Positions 1 through 5,464 of a stretch of DNA of 6,511 nucleotides are shown piece after piece (the stretch's first letter is position 1; each line of letters starts with the position of its first letter). The position numbers and the translations under genes were made by a program. Location: assembly GCA_002389295.1 (NCBI GenBank), contig DGOE01000061.1:1-6511 (forward strand), in the 5' to 3' direction. The notes under the pieces were generated by a model. The model ran no database searches, had not been told where the DNA came from, and saw only the letters and a list, made by a program, of their open reading frames with translations. The DNA is from Flavobacteriales bacterium UBA4474 (GTDB lineage: Bacteria; Bacteroidota; Bacteroidia; Flavobacteriales_D; Sanyastnellaceae).

Positions 1-1275
1 GCCATCGCCGTCCGTATCGGCAGCGCAGGTTCCGCCACAGACGCCGAGGGCATCGCTGTACAGACAGCTGCCATCGTCGAGGGTGGCGCAGCCTGAAAAA
101 TTACAAGCGAGCGTGTCGGTGCACCCTTCGGTTTCGAGCAAGTATTCCAGGTCATCACAGATCCCGTTTCCATTGAGATCGGCCGTGCAAGCGCCTCCGC
201 ACACGCCAAGGGCATCGGGTTGATTTCCATCGCAATCGCAATCTCCAGGGGGAATGTTGGCGCAGCCGCATTGGAAAATGTCGCCTGGCCCATTGCACAC
301 GCCACACGCATCATAGGCACCCAAGCAGTCGTCGACATCGTCGCAGATGCCGTCTTGGTCGATATCGGCGGTGCAGGTTCCTCCGCAGACGCCGACCACA
401 TCCAATTGGTTGCCATCGCAGTCGCAGTCGCCGTTGGGAATCTCGGTACAGCCACACGCGTGTGTGGCGCCTGGTCCGTTGCATACGCCACACGCGTCAT
501 AGGCACCTATGCAGGCGTCTTCACTGTCACAAATGCCATCTTCATCAGCGTCGGACGTGCATGTTCCGCCACAGACGTTTACGGCGTCCAGTTCAGTGCA
601 GGTCCCATCTTCCTCAGTGGCTTCATCATCATAGTTGCACGCTGCAGGATCTGTACACCCCAGAATTTCAGCATTGTCGCAGACACCGTCTTCATCGACA
701 TCTGCAGGGCATGTTCCATTGCAAATGCCCAAGGCATCGTAGGTGCCTACGCAGTCATCCACATCGTCGCAAAGACCGTCGGCATCGGCATCGGCCGCAC
801 AAGAACCGTTGCATGCTCCCAGCGCATCATAACTACCGATGCAGGGATCGACATCGTCGCAGATCCCATCAGTGTCGCTATCGGCTGCGCAGCTTCCGCC
901 ACAGTCGTCGAGTGCATCCAATTGATTGCCATCGCAATCGCAGTCGCCCGCGGGAATGTCAGTACAACCACAGTCATAGATTTCACCTGGACCATTGCAC
1001 ACGCCACAGGCGTCATAGGCGCCGACACAATCGTCGATGTCATCACACACCTCATCGCCGTCGGTATCGGCGCTGCACGGCCCTCCGCAAACGCCGAGGG
1101 CATCGGCTTGGTTGCCATTGCAGTCGCAGTCTCCCGCGGGGATGTCGGTGCATCCGCAGTCGTAGATCTCACCGGGGCCGTTGCACACGCCGCAAGCGTC
1201 GAATGTGCCCACGCAGGGGTCGTTTTCATCGCAGATGCCATCGCTATCGGCGTCATTGAGGCAATTGCCGTCGCA
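1..1275 (-). repeat. Nested tandem repeat array in the surface protein (62-, 30- and 50/54-residue units)
   Basis: Taking the C(G/N/D)G(x)C motif as the start of each unit, units begin at residues 289, 351, 413, 443, 473, 523, 585, 647 and 701. The spacings are 62, 62, 30, 30, 50, 62, 62 and 54 residues. The 62-residue (186-bp) unit is a calcium-loop half (xADxDxDGICDDVDDCxGxYDA) plus a cysteine-rich half (CGVCNGPG...CGCTxIPxGDCDCDGNQxDALGV). The 30-residue (90-bp) unit carries the calcium-loop half only. The 50- and 54-residue units replace the cysteine-rich half with a GCTDxxACN motif. The repeat pattern is clear in the translation; calcium binding is inferred from the Asp spacing. Confidence 0.9.
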
Positions 1276-2139
1276 GTCGAGCCCGGATTCAGCATAGGTG
1301 CACCCTCCATTGGGGTCATTGGGACATGCTGCACCGAGTTCCGCAACAAACAGTTGGTCCTGGGTGCCATCGGCTTCACCGTTGACGCCGGTTCCGAAGT
1401 CGGGAAAAAACTGACCGGAGACTTCTGCTGCAATGGTGCCGTCGGTGGTGAGCTGTGCAATGAGGACTTTTCCGTCTGCATCGGGGACGCCCTGGTCGTT
1501 TCCATCATTATAGATGTACCACAGTCCGCCAATTTGGTCGTCCATGATGAGGTTGTTGCCCGCTTCGAATGCAGCCACCCAGTTCTGATTGGGGCTGGCG
1601 ATGGTGCTGATTGTGGCGCTGGGAGTGCCGTTTTCAGGCGCGTGGCCAATGGTCACGTAGCTGTCGTACACCAGATCCGGGAAGAAGGAAAGAATGCTGG
1701 ACATGATGCCCGAGGCCGTGGCGCTTCCGAGGGGATCCTGGTAGAAGGAAGTGGTGGTGGTGATGCTGATGACAGAAGGACTGGAGGGCATGTTTGCAGG
1801 CAAACTTGAACCGTCACAACTGCTGTATTCGCAATTGCCATCGTCGTAGCTGGCCGTCGGAGAATAGTTGCATGCCGCCGCGTCGGTGCACCCTGTGATG
1901 ATGGTGCTGATGGCAGAAAGGAAATTGTCTGATTCTGGCAGGTGCACATACAACCTGTACGTGGTCATGCCTGCCAAAGTACCCTCTGTGTGGACCGCAT
2001 GTGTCTCCATGGAGAGGCAAGGCGTGCTTTCGCCTGAAGCGGTGCCGTTGGGATCGAAGTTGCAAGCTGCGGGATCGGCGCATTGTCCCCAGCTGAGCAA
2101 GGTGGTGGCAAAGCAAATAGTGGCAAGTAGGAAGCGCAT
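1..2139 (-). CDS. Secreted cysteine-rich repeat protein, probable T9SS cargo/adhesin (C-terminus outside window)
   Basis: This frame is open without a stop from the ATG at 2139 to the window edge, giving 713 residues; the C-terminus is missing. Residues 1-18 (MRFLLATICFATTLLSWG) look like a signal peptide. The following Gln-Cys is not a lipobox, so a lipoprotein is unlikely. Residues about 42-270 form a non-repetitive domain containing MTTYRLYVHLPESDNFLSA and SFFPDLVYDSYVTIG, a module I recall from other Flavobacteriales surface proteins. From residue 289 onward the chain is a repeat array of Asp-rich, probably calcium-binding loops (DxDxDGICDDxDDC, like thrombospondin type 3) alternating with CGVCNGPG and CGCTxIPxGDCDCDGNQ cysteine clusters. 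GCTDxxACNY motifs occur at residues 83, 494 and 672, with a variant at 20. Such proteins usually end in a type IX secretion sorting domain, which cannot be seen here. The ATG has no Shine-Dalgarno sequence, as is usual in this phylum. Ligand and function are unknown. Confidence 0.9.
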   Translation of the reverse strand, partial: MRFLLATICFATTLLSWGQCADPAACNFDPNGTASGESTPCLSMETHAVHTEGTLAGMTTYRLYVHLPESDNFLSAISTIITGCTDAAACNYSPTASYDDGNCEYSSCDGSSLPANMPSSPSVISITTTTSFYQDPLGSATASGIMSSILSFFPDLVYDSYVTIGHAPENGTPSATISTIASPNQNWVAAFEAGNNLIMDDQIGGLWYIYNDGNDQGVPDADGKVLIAQLTTDGTIAAEVSGQFFPDFGTGVNGEADGTQDQLFVAELGAACPNDPNGGCTYAESGLDCDGNCLNDADSDGICDENDPCVGTFDACGVCNGPGEIYDCGCTDIPAGDCDCNGNQADALGVCGGPCSADTDGDEVCDDIDDCVGAYDACGVCNGPGEIYDCGCTDIPAGDCDCDGNQLDALDDCGGSCAADSDTDGICDDVDPCIGSYDALGACNGSCAADADADGLCDDVDDCVGTYDALGICNGTCPADVDEDGVCDNAEILGCTDPAACNYDDEATEEDGTCTELDAVNVCGGTCTSDADEDGICDSEDACIGAYDACGVCNGPGATHACGCTEIPNGDCDCDGNQLDVVGVCGGTCTADIDQDGICDDVDDCLGAYDACGVCNGPGDIFQCGCANIPPGDCDCDGNQPDALGVCGGACTADLNGNGICDDLEYLLETEGCTDTLACNFSGCATLDDGSCLYSDALGVCGGTCAADTDGDG

Positions 2140-2156
2140 CGTGAAAGTTGGTCTTG

Positions 2157-2164
2157 TAAAGATA
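2157..2164 (-). promoter_or_regulatory. Candidate -7 element for the surface-protein gene
   Basis: On the minus strand this reads TATCTTTA, one base from the Bacteroidota -7 consensus TAnnTTTG. It lies about 17 bases upstream of the ATG at 2139, which would give a short leader. No TTG -33 element is visible at the expected distance, so the promoter would be weak or dependent on an activator. This is inference from motif and position only. Confidence 0.35.
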
Positions 2165-2184
2165 GTTATTCGTCTTCTTTTAAA

Positions 2185-2214
2185 TGGGTTTAGTTGTATT
2201 AAAAATTAGTTTAG
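2185..2214 (+). promoter_or_regulatory. Candidate direct-repeat operator (GTTTAGT x2, 21-bp period)
   Basis: GTTTAGT occurs at 2188-2194 and again at 2209-2215, exactly 21 bp apart, in an AT-rich stretch just upstream of the candidate -7 element of the surface-protein gene. Direct repeats on about two helical turns with a GTTnAG core resemble the binding sites of LytTR-family regulators (consensus [TA][AC][CA]GTTn[AG][TG]). The site at 2206-2214 matches 8 of 9 positions and the one at 2185-2193 matches 7 of 9. The position suits activation near the -33 region. No regulator gene lies in the window, and an AT-rich region could produce this pairing by chance. Confidence 0.3.
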
Positions 2215-2241
2215 TCGATTAAAATGGAAAACGCGACAATG

Positions 2242-2271
2242 AAAAAAGCCTGACGTGAATCAGGCTTTTTT
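2242..2271 (-). terminator. Intrinsic terminator after tRNA-Met (symmetrical hairpin)
   Basis: A perfect 12-bp inverted repeat, AAAAAAGCCTGA (2242-2253) and TCAGGCTTTTTT (2260-2271), encloses the 6-base loop CGTGAA. Because A-tract and T-tract are symmetrical it could work in both directions. On the minus strand it starts three bases after the tRNA 3' end, so its likely job is to end tRNA transcription before the surface-protein gene, which is on the same strand. Confidence 0.85.
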
Positions 2272-2274
2272 AAG

Positions 2275-2348
2275 TAGCGAGAGAGAGACTTGAACTCTCG
2301 ACCTCAGGATTATGAATCCTGCGCTCTAACCAGCTGAGCTACCTCGCC
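2275..2348 (-). tRNA. tRNA-Met (anticodon CAU), elongator type
   Basis: The minus strand folds into a full 74-base cloverleaf. The acceptor stem is GGCGAGG/TCTCGCT with discriminator A. The D arm is GCTC/GAGC, the anticodon arm CAGGA-TTCATAA-TCCTG, the variable loop AGGTC and the T arm GAGAG-TTCAAGT-CTCTC. The anticodon is CAT (CAU). The anticodon stem lacks the three consecutive G-C pairs of initiator tRNA, which argues for an elongator. A tRNA-Ile2 read through lysidine also has CAU and is not fully excluded. The 3' CCA is not encoded, and the 1-72 pair is a G-U wobble. Confidence 0.95.
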
Positions 2349-2376
2349 AGGTGTTGTCCACAGGTCAAACGGGCGG

Positions 2377-2384
2377 CAAATGTA
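2377..2384 (-). promoter_or_regulatory. Candidate -7 element for tRNA-Met
   Basis: On the minus strand this reads TACATTTG, an exact match to the Bacteroidota -7 consensus TAnnTTTG. It lies 28 bases upstream of the mature tRNA 5' end, consistent with a short 5' leader removed by RNase P. No clear TTG -33 element is seen at the usual spacing. Confidence 0.5.
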
Positions 2385-2460
2385 GCAAGAAGAACCACTT
2401 TTGGCGGCTTATTTTGGGAATGTTAGGGTTGGCCAGGTAGCCTACCCTGCTTGTGAATTG

Positions 2461-2468
2461 TATCTTCG
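2461..2468 (+). promoter_or_regulatory. Candidate -7 element for the START-like gene
   Basis: TATCTTCG matches the Bacteroidota -7 consensus TAnnTTTG except for C in place of the third T. It ends 18 bases before the ATG at 2487, giving a short leader without a Shine-Dalgarno sequence. The -33 element is not obvious. With the tRNA -7 element at 2377-2384 it would form a divergent promoter region in 2349-2486. Confidence 0.45.
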
Positions 2469-2486
2469 CGCCATTCCATACAACTC

Positions 2487-2873
2487 ATGGACCTTGTTGA
2501 ATTTCAGGTAGAGGTGCCCATTCAGGCGAGTAAGGGCTCGATTTTTAGCCGACTTAACAATCCAAGTGGATTGTCAGAGTGGTTTGCCGATGACGTCAAT
2601 ATCAAAAAGGACGTCTTCACTTTCTTCTGGGATGGCTCAGAGGAATCCGCGCGTCTCATTTCTCAGAAAAGAGAGGAATTCGTGAAATACCGCTGGATAG
2701 AGCACGAAGAAGAGGGTGAGAAGTCCTTCTTTGAGATGCGCATAAAGATTGACCCGCTGACGGGGGATACGGCACTTCTGGTGACGGACTTTGCCGAAGA
2801 CGATGAAGTCGAAGAGGCGAAGCTTCTTTGGACCAAGCAGTTGGGTGACCTCAAGCGCGTGCTCGGAGGCTGA
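2487..2873 (+). CDS. START-like domain protein (SRPBCC/AHSA1-like fold)
   Basis: This 128-residue protein resembles the small START-like proteins common in Bacteroidota. Visible family features are an N-terminal strand (VEFQVEVPI, residues 4-12), the conserved NPSGLSEWFADDVN segment (25-38), FTFFWDGSEE (44-53), the central KYRWIEHEEE (67-76), and a C-terminal helix (EEAKLLWTKQLGDLKRVL, 109-126) that would close the hydrophobic cavity of the fold. There is no signal peptide or membrane segment, so it should be cytoplasmic. The length is usual for the family and the first ATG fits its N-terminus. The ligand and role of these stand-alone proteins are not established. The gene appears monocistronic, flanked by a divergent tRNA and a convergent operon. 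Confidence 0.88.
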   Translation: MDLVEFQVEVPIQASKGSIFSRLNNPSGLSEWFADDVNIKKDVFTFFWDGSEESARLISQKREEFVKYRWIEHEEEGEKSFFEMRIKIDPLTGDTALLVTDFAEDDEVEEAKLLWTKQLGDLKRVLGG

Positions 2874-2894
2874 TCAGCCGCCCCCCTTTTTTTT
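2865..2894 (+). terminator. Possible terminator of the START-like gene in the convergent gap
   Basis: A perfect 12-base palindrome (GGCTGATCAGCC, 2868-2879) contains the TGA stop of the START-like gene. It extends past one A-G mismatch to GG/CC (2865-2866 and 2881-2882), and is followed by four C and eight T (2887-2894). The T-tract follows the stem only on the plus strand. The stem is short and a few bases from the T-tract, so termination may be weak. The T-tract also runs into the stop codon of the opposing gene at 2893. Confidence 0.4.
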
Positions 2895-3642
2895 AGGTGC
2901 CCCTCAAGTAGGGCCGCACGATGGCCAGGTATTGGTCGGTGTAGTCCAATGTGGCCTCGCCCTCCAGTACGAGTGTCGTCTCGTTGTGTGTGGTTGCTGC
3001 ACTGTCGTGTAGTGCATCCTTTTTTCGCCACAGGGAGAGGAAACGTTTGGGGGCCAGGTGCCGCATCGTTTTGACAAGCACGGTTTGTTGGATTTCAAAG
3101 CCGCAACCAGTGGCCCAGCTGTTCCATTCTTCTTTTCGGTCGATGGGCCAAATGGTGCTGAGCCTCCCTCCTTCTTTGAGCAGGTCGTGGGCTGATTTGG
3201 CCATGTCTGCCATGGTCAATGTGTCGTCGTGTCTCGCCAGGTTTCGCGCCACATTGGGTGACTTGGGTTTGTCGCGGAAAAAGGGGGGATTGGAAATCAC
3301 GAGGTCGATGCCGCCTTGCCACTCAGGATGTGCCGCTGCGGCCTCCTGCACGGGACCATGCCACGCTGTTGTTTGGGCCGGAAAGGGTTGGGTGACATAG
3401 TTGGCTGCACATTGTGATGCGGCCTGCGCTTCGAGTTCAACGCCAATCAAGTGGCACTTGGCCTCTGCCCTTTGCAACAACATGATGCCCACGTAGCCAT
3501 TGCCTGCACCGGCGTCGAGAATGGTTCGTGCTCCATCAATGGGGGTCCAACACCCGAGCACAATGCCATCGGTGCCAACTTTCATGGCAGCGCCGTCCTG
3601 CTCCACGAAAAAGGTCTTGAAATGAAAGGGGCCCTTGGCCAT
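2893..3642 (-). CDS. trmN6: tRNA1(Val) adenine(37)-N6-methyltransferase, TrmN6/YfiC-like
   Basis: This 249-residue Rossmann-fold, SAM-dependent methyltransferase has the TrmN6 signatures in order. FHFKTFFVEQ (6-15) and KVGTDGIVLGCW (21-32) form the N-terminal substrate-side motif. DAGAGNGYVGIML (43-55) is SAM motif I. GVELE (67-71) supplies the acidic residue binding the SAM ribose. NPPFF (118-122) is the catalytic motif of N6-adenine methyltransferases, and RHDDTL (137-142) is also conserved in the family. In Escherichia coli the homologue makes N6-methyladenosine at position 37 of tRNA1-Val; the same activity is inferred here. It is cytosolic, with length normal for the family. It is the last gene of the operon, starting 11 bp after the paaY-like stop, with an ATG lacking a Shine-Dalgarno sequence. 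A related N6-methyltransferase with another RNA or protein target is the main alternative. Confidence 0.88.
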   Translation of the reverse strand: MAKGPFHFKTFFVEQDGAAMKVGTDGIVLGCWTPIDGARTILDAGAGNGYVGIMLLQRAEAKCHLIGVELEAQAASQCAANYVTQPFPAQTTAWHGPVQEAAAAHPEWQGGIDLVISNPPFFRDKPKSPNVARNLARHDDTLTMADMAKSAHDLLKEGGRLSTIWPIDRKEEWNSWATGCGFEIQQTVLVKTMRHLAPKRFLSLWRKKDALHDSAATTHNETTLVLEGEATLDYTDQYLAIVRPYLRGT

Positions 3643-3653
3643 GAGTGATCGTT

Positions 3654-4253
3654 TCAGTGGCGTTTACGCCGCTGTTGCCATGTTTCAAATGAGGGGAAGT
3701 CTGCGACCCGATCTGCGGGGACGGACGTCAATGGCGTGACCTCTTGGCGTGACGCCTTGCAGTCGGCAGGCAATTGCTGGTAGAGTCCGGTGCCTTCCAC
3801 TTTGTGGGCATACATGTCGTCGGAGACCTCCCCTATTTCTTTGGCGGGGTTGCCGGCAATGATTTTGCGGGGTGCCCATTGGCTGTCGGCCTTGAGAAAG
3901 GACAAGGCGCCGACAATGCACCCCGGGCCCACTTGGACGTTGTCCATGACGACGGCGTTCATTCCAATCATGCACTGTGCGCCGAGTTGTGCGCCATGAA
4001 TGATGGCGCCATGGCCCACATGTGCACCTTCGGCCAATGAGACGGTGGTCCCTGGAAACATGTGGATGACAGCATTTTCCTGGACATTGCATCCCTTGGC
4101 CAATTCAATGCGGCCCCAATCGCCCCGCAAGACAGCCCCTGCCCCGATGAAGCAATCAGGGCCAATCGTGACGTGACCGATGACAACGGCTCGCGGATGC
4201 ACAAAAGCGCGGGGATCCACCACCGGCACCATGTCCTTGAAAGATTGGATCAC
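3654..4253 (-). CDS. paaY: PaaY-like hexapeptide-repeat (gamma-carbonic anhydrase family) thioesterase
   Basis: This 199-residue protein consists of a left-handed beta-helix of hexapeptide repeats (residues about 12-135, e.g. VIGHVTIGPDCFIGAGAVLRGD) and a C-terminal helical tail. Putative metal ligands are His64, His81 and His86. The RGD motif (43-45) and Gln58 match the gamma-carbonic anhydrase fold. Overall it closely follows E. coli PaaY as I recall it, including IIHG, IGMNAVVMD, IVGAxxFxKA, the Gly-Asn/Ser-Pro-Ala-Lys turn and the C-terminal region. PaaY is a thioesterase that removes toxic dead-end CoA thioesters in phenylacetate breakdown. The neighbouring PaaJ-like thiolase supports this name over generic carbonic anhydrase. 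The start is GTG at 4253, overlapping the thiolase stop by 4 bp. An internal ATG (residue 8) would cut into the N-terminus shared with PaaY, so GTG is preferred. Confidence 0.85.
   Translation of the reverse strand: MIQSFKDMVPVVDPRAFVHPRAVVIGHVTIGPDCFIGAGAVLRGDWGRIELAKGCNVQENAVIHMFPGTTVSLAEGAHVGHGAIIHGAQLGAQCMIGMNAVVMDNVQVGPGCIVGALSFLKADSQWAPRKIIAGNPAKEIGEVSDDMYAHKVEGTGLYQQLPADCKASRQEVTPLTSVPADRVADFPSFETWQQRRKRH
4250..4253 (-). other. GTGA stop/start overlap (thiolase to paaY)
   Basis: On the minus strand GTGA contains the GTG start of the paaY-like gene and the TGA stop of the thiolase. The 4-bp overlap suggests translational coupling, which may compensate for the GTG start and missing Shine-Dalgarno sequence. 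Confidence 0.8.
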
Positions 4254-5464
4254 GGTGCGTCGGGGTTTTCAAGGATGGTGGCAAACCCTTGTCCTACTCC
4301 AATGCAAAGGGTGACCAGGGCGTACTTGCCGCGGGTCCGCTGGAGCTGGCGTGCGGCAGTCAGCAGGAGACGCGCACCGGTCATGCCCAACGGATGGCCG
4401 ATGGCGATGGCACCACCTTGTGGGTTGATGCGCGGGTCATCGTCTTCCAGTCCCAGGCTGCGGGTGCAGGCCAATGCCTGTGCAGCGAAGGCTTCGTTGA
4501 TCTCGATGTGGTCCATGTCGTCCAGCGACAGTCCTGTTCGGGCCAGTGCTTTGCGGGTGGCTTCGACGGGGCCTATGCCCATGATCCGCGGCTCTACCCC
4601 CACCACGGCACTGCCCACGATGCGCGCTATGGGGCGGAAGTCCCAGCGATTGATGCCCTGCTCGTTGGCCATGAGCAATGCGCATGCGCCATCGTTGAGG
4701 CCACTGCTGTTGCCCGCTGTGACCGAACCTCCCTCCTTTCTAAAAGCCGGTCTCAATTTGGCCAATACCTCAGCCGTGGTGCCTGGGCGGATGAAACCGT
4801 CATCGGCAAAGACGAGATCATCTTGCTTGCGGCGCGGGATGGTCACCGGGGCAATTTCTTCGGCCAGCCTGCCATCTTGCAGGGCAGCATGGGCTTTTTG
4901 TTGGGACCACGCTGCGAACCGGTCTTGGTCTTCTCGGCTGATGCCGTGCAGGTCCACGAGGTTTTCTGCTGTTGAACCCATCCCCTCAGTGCCGTAAACG
5001 CTGTCGAGTTTCGGGTTGATGAAGCGCCAACCAAAGCTGGTGTCGTGCATTTCAGCATCCCGGCCAAATGCCGAGCTCGCTTTGCTCATCACCCACGGAC
5101 CACGGGTCATGTGTTCTACCCCTCCAGCCAGCATGACGTCGGCGTCCCCCACGTGCAGGGCACGCGCGGAATGAATGCCAGCGGCCATGCCCGAAGCGCA
5201 CAAGCGGTTCACCGTTTCACCCGGGACAGTGTGCGGAAGCCCGGCCAACAGCAGCGCCATGCGGGCCACGTTGCGGTTGTCTTCGCCGGCTTGATTGGCA
5301 CAGCCCATGATGACGTCATCGATGGCGGCAGGGTCAAAAGCGGGATGGCGGGCCAGGAGTTGACGCAAGGGGTGCGCGGCCAGGTCATCTGCCCGGACCG
5401 GGGCGAGGGCGCCGCCGAAGCGTCCGATGGGCGTGCGGATGCCGTCTATGAGGTAAGCGTTCAT
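4250..5464 (-). CDS. paaJ: 3-oxoadipyl-CoA / 3-oxo-5,6-dehydrosuberyl-CoA thiolase, PaaJ/PcaF-like
   Basis: This 404-residue cytosolic type II thiolase uses CoA to cleave beta-ketoacyl-CoA. In the phenylacetate and beta-ketoadipate pathways it yields succinyl-CoA plus acetyl-CoA from 3-oxoadipyl-CoA. Catalytic residues are all present: Cys89 in VNRLCASGM (nucleophile), Asn323 in NEAFAAQA, His357 in GGAIAIGHPLGMTGAR, and Cys387 in CIGVGQG. Features shared with E. coli PaaJ and PcaF as I recall them include DGIRTPIGRFGGAL (7-20), VRADDLAA (23-30), GCANQAGEDNRNVARMA (54-70) and GWRFINP (145-151). Length is normal for the family. Its ATG overlaps the stop of the DUF4340 gene, and its stop overlaps the paaY-like start. 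The PaaY partner points to the phenylacetate role, but a general acetyl-CoA acyltransferase in fatty-acid breakdown cannot be ruled out. Other paa genes are not in the window. Confidence 0.9.
   Translation of the reverse strand: MNAYLIDGIRTPIGRFGGALAPVRADDLAAHPLRQLLARHPAFDPAAIDDVIMGCANQAGEDNRNVARMALLLAGLPHTVPGETVNRLCASGMAAGIHSARALHVGDADVMLAGGVEHMTRGPWVMSKASSAFGRDAEMHDTSFGWRFINPKLDSVYGTEGMGSTAENLVDLHGISREDQDRFAAWSQQKAHAALQDGRLAEEIAPVTIPRRKQDDLVFADDGFIRPGTTAEVLAKLRPAFRKEGGSVTAGNSSGLNDGACALLMANEQGINRWDFRPIARIVGSAVVGVEPRIMGIGPVEATRKALARTGLSLDDMDHIEINEAFAAQALACTRSLGLEDDDPRINPQGGAIAIGHPLGMTGARLLLTAARQLQRTRGKYALVTLCIGVGQGFATILENPDAP
5461..5464 (-). other. ATGA stop/start overlap (DUF4340 gene to thiolase)
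   Basis: On the minus strand ATGA contains the thiolase ATG and the TGA stop of the DUF4340 gene. This is a standard arrangement for translational coupling and shows that the two genes are in one transcript. Confidence 0.85.

Larger units (their letters stand above)
2140..2486. other. Intergenic region with tRNA, terminator and three candidate promoters
   Basis: This 347-bp stretch has no protein gene. From left to right it holds the AT-rich upstream region of the surface-protein gene (2140-2241), the symmetrical terminator, tRNA-Met, and the divergent region 2349-2486 with candidate -7 elements for the tRNA and the START-like gene. I see no riboswitch or small-RNA structure beyond these. 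Confidence 0.7.

Noticed and set aside
1..1275. Regularly spaced repeats considered as a CRISPR array.
   Set aside because: The period is 90-186 bp, the repeats keep one open reading frame throughout, and there are no short identical repeats with unique spacers.
747..1649. A 300-codon minus-strand open frame within the surface-protein region.
   Set aside because: It is in a different frame from the continuous 713-codon frame and shows no recognisable domain, only low-complexity Ala/Thr/Pro/Met sequence.
220..1809. A 529-codon open frame on the plus strand with alanine-, isoleucine- and valine-rich repeats.
   Set aside because: It is antisense to the surface-protein gene. Its repetitive composition comes from the complement of the Asp/Cys/Gly codons of the repeats, while the minus-strand frame has a signal peptide and recognisable motifs.
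2354..2362. TTGTCCACA, one mismatch from a DnaA box (TTATCCACA).
   Set aside because: A single imperfect box beside a tRNA gene, with no cluster of boxes and no origin-associated genes, is not evidence for an origin.
2424..2447. Small overlapping inverted repeats (AGGGT/ACCCT and GGTAG/CTACC) between the tRNA and the START-like gene.
   Set aside because: The stems are only 5 bp and mutually exclusive, with no T-tract or conserved motif to suggest a regulatory structure.
4062..4997. Long plus-strand open frames opposite the thiolase and paaY genes.
   Set aside because: They are antisense shadows of genes with clear catalytic motifs; they show no family resemblance themselves.
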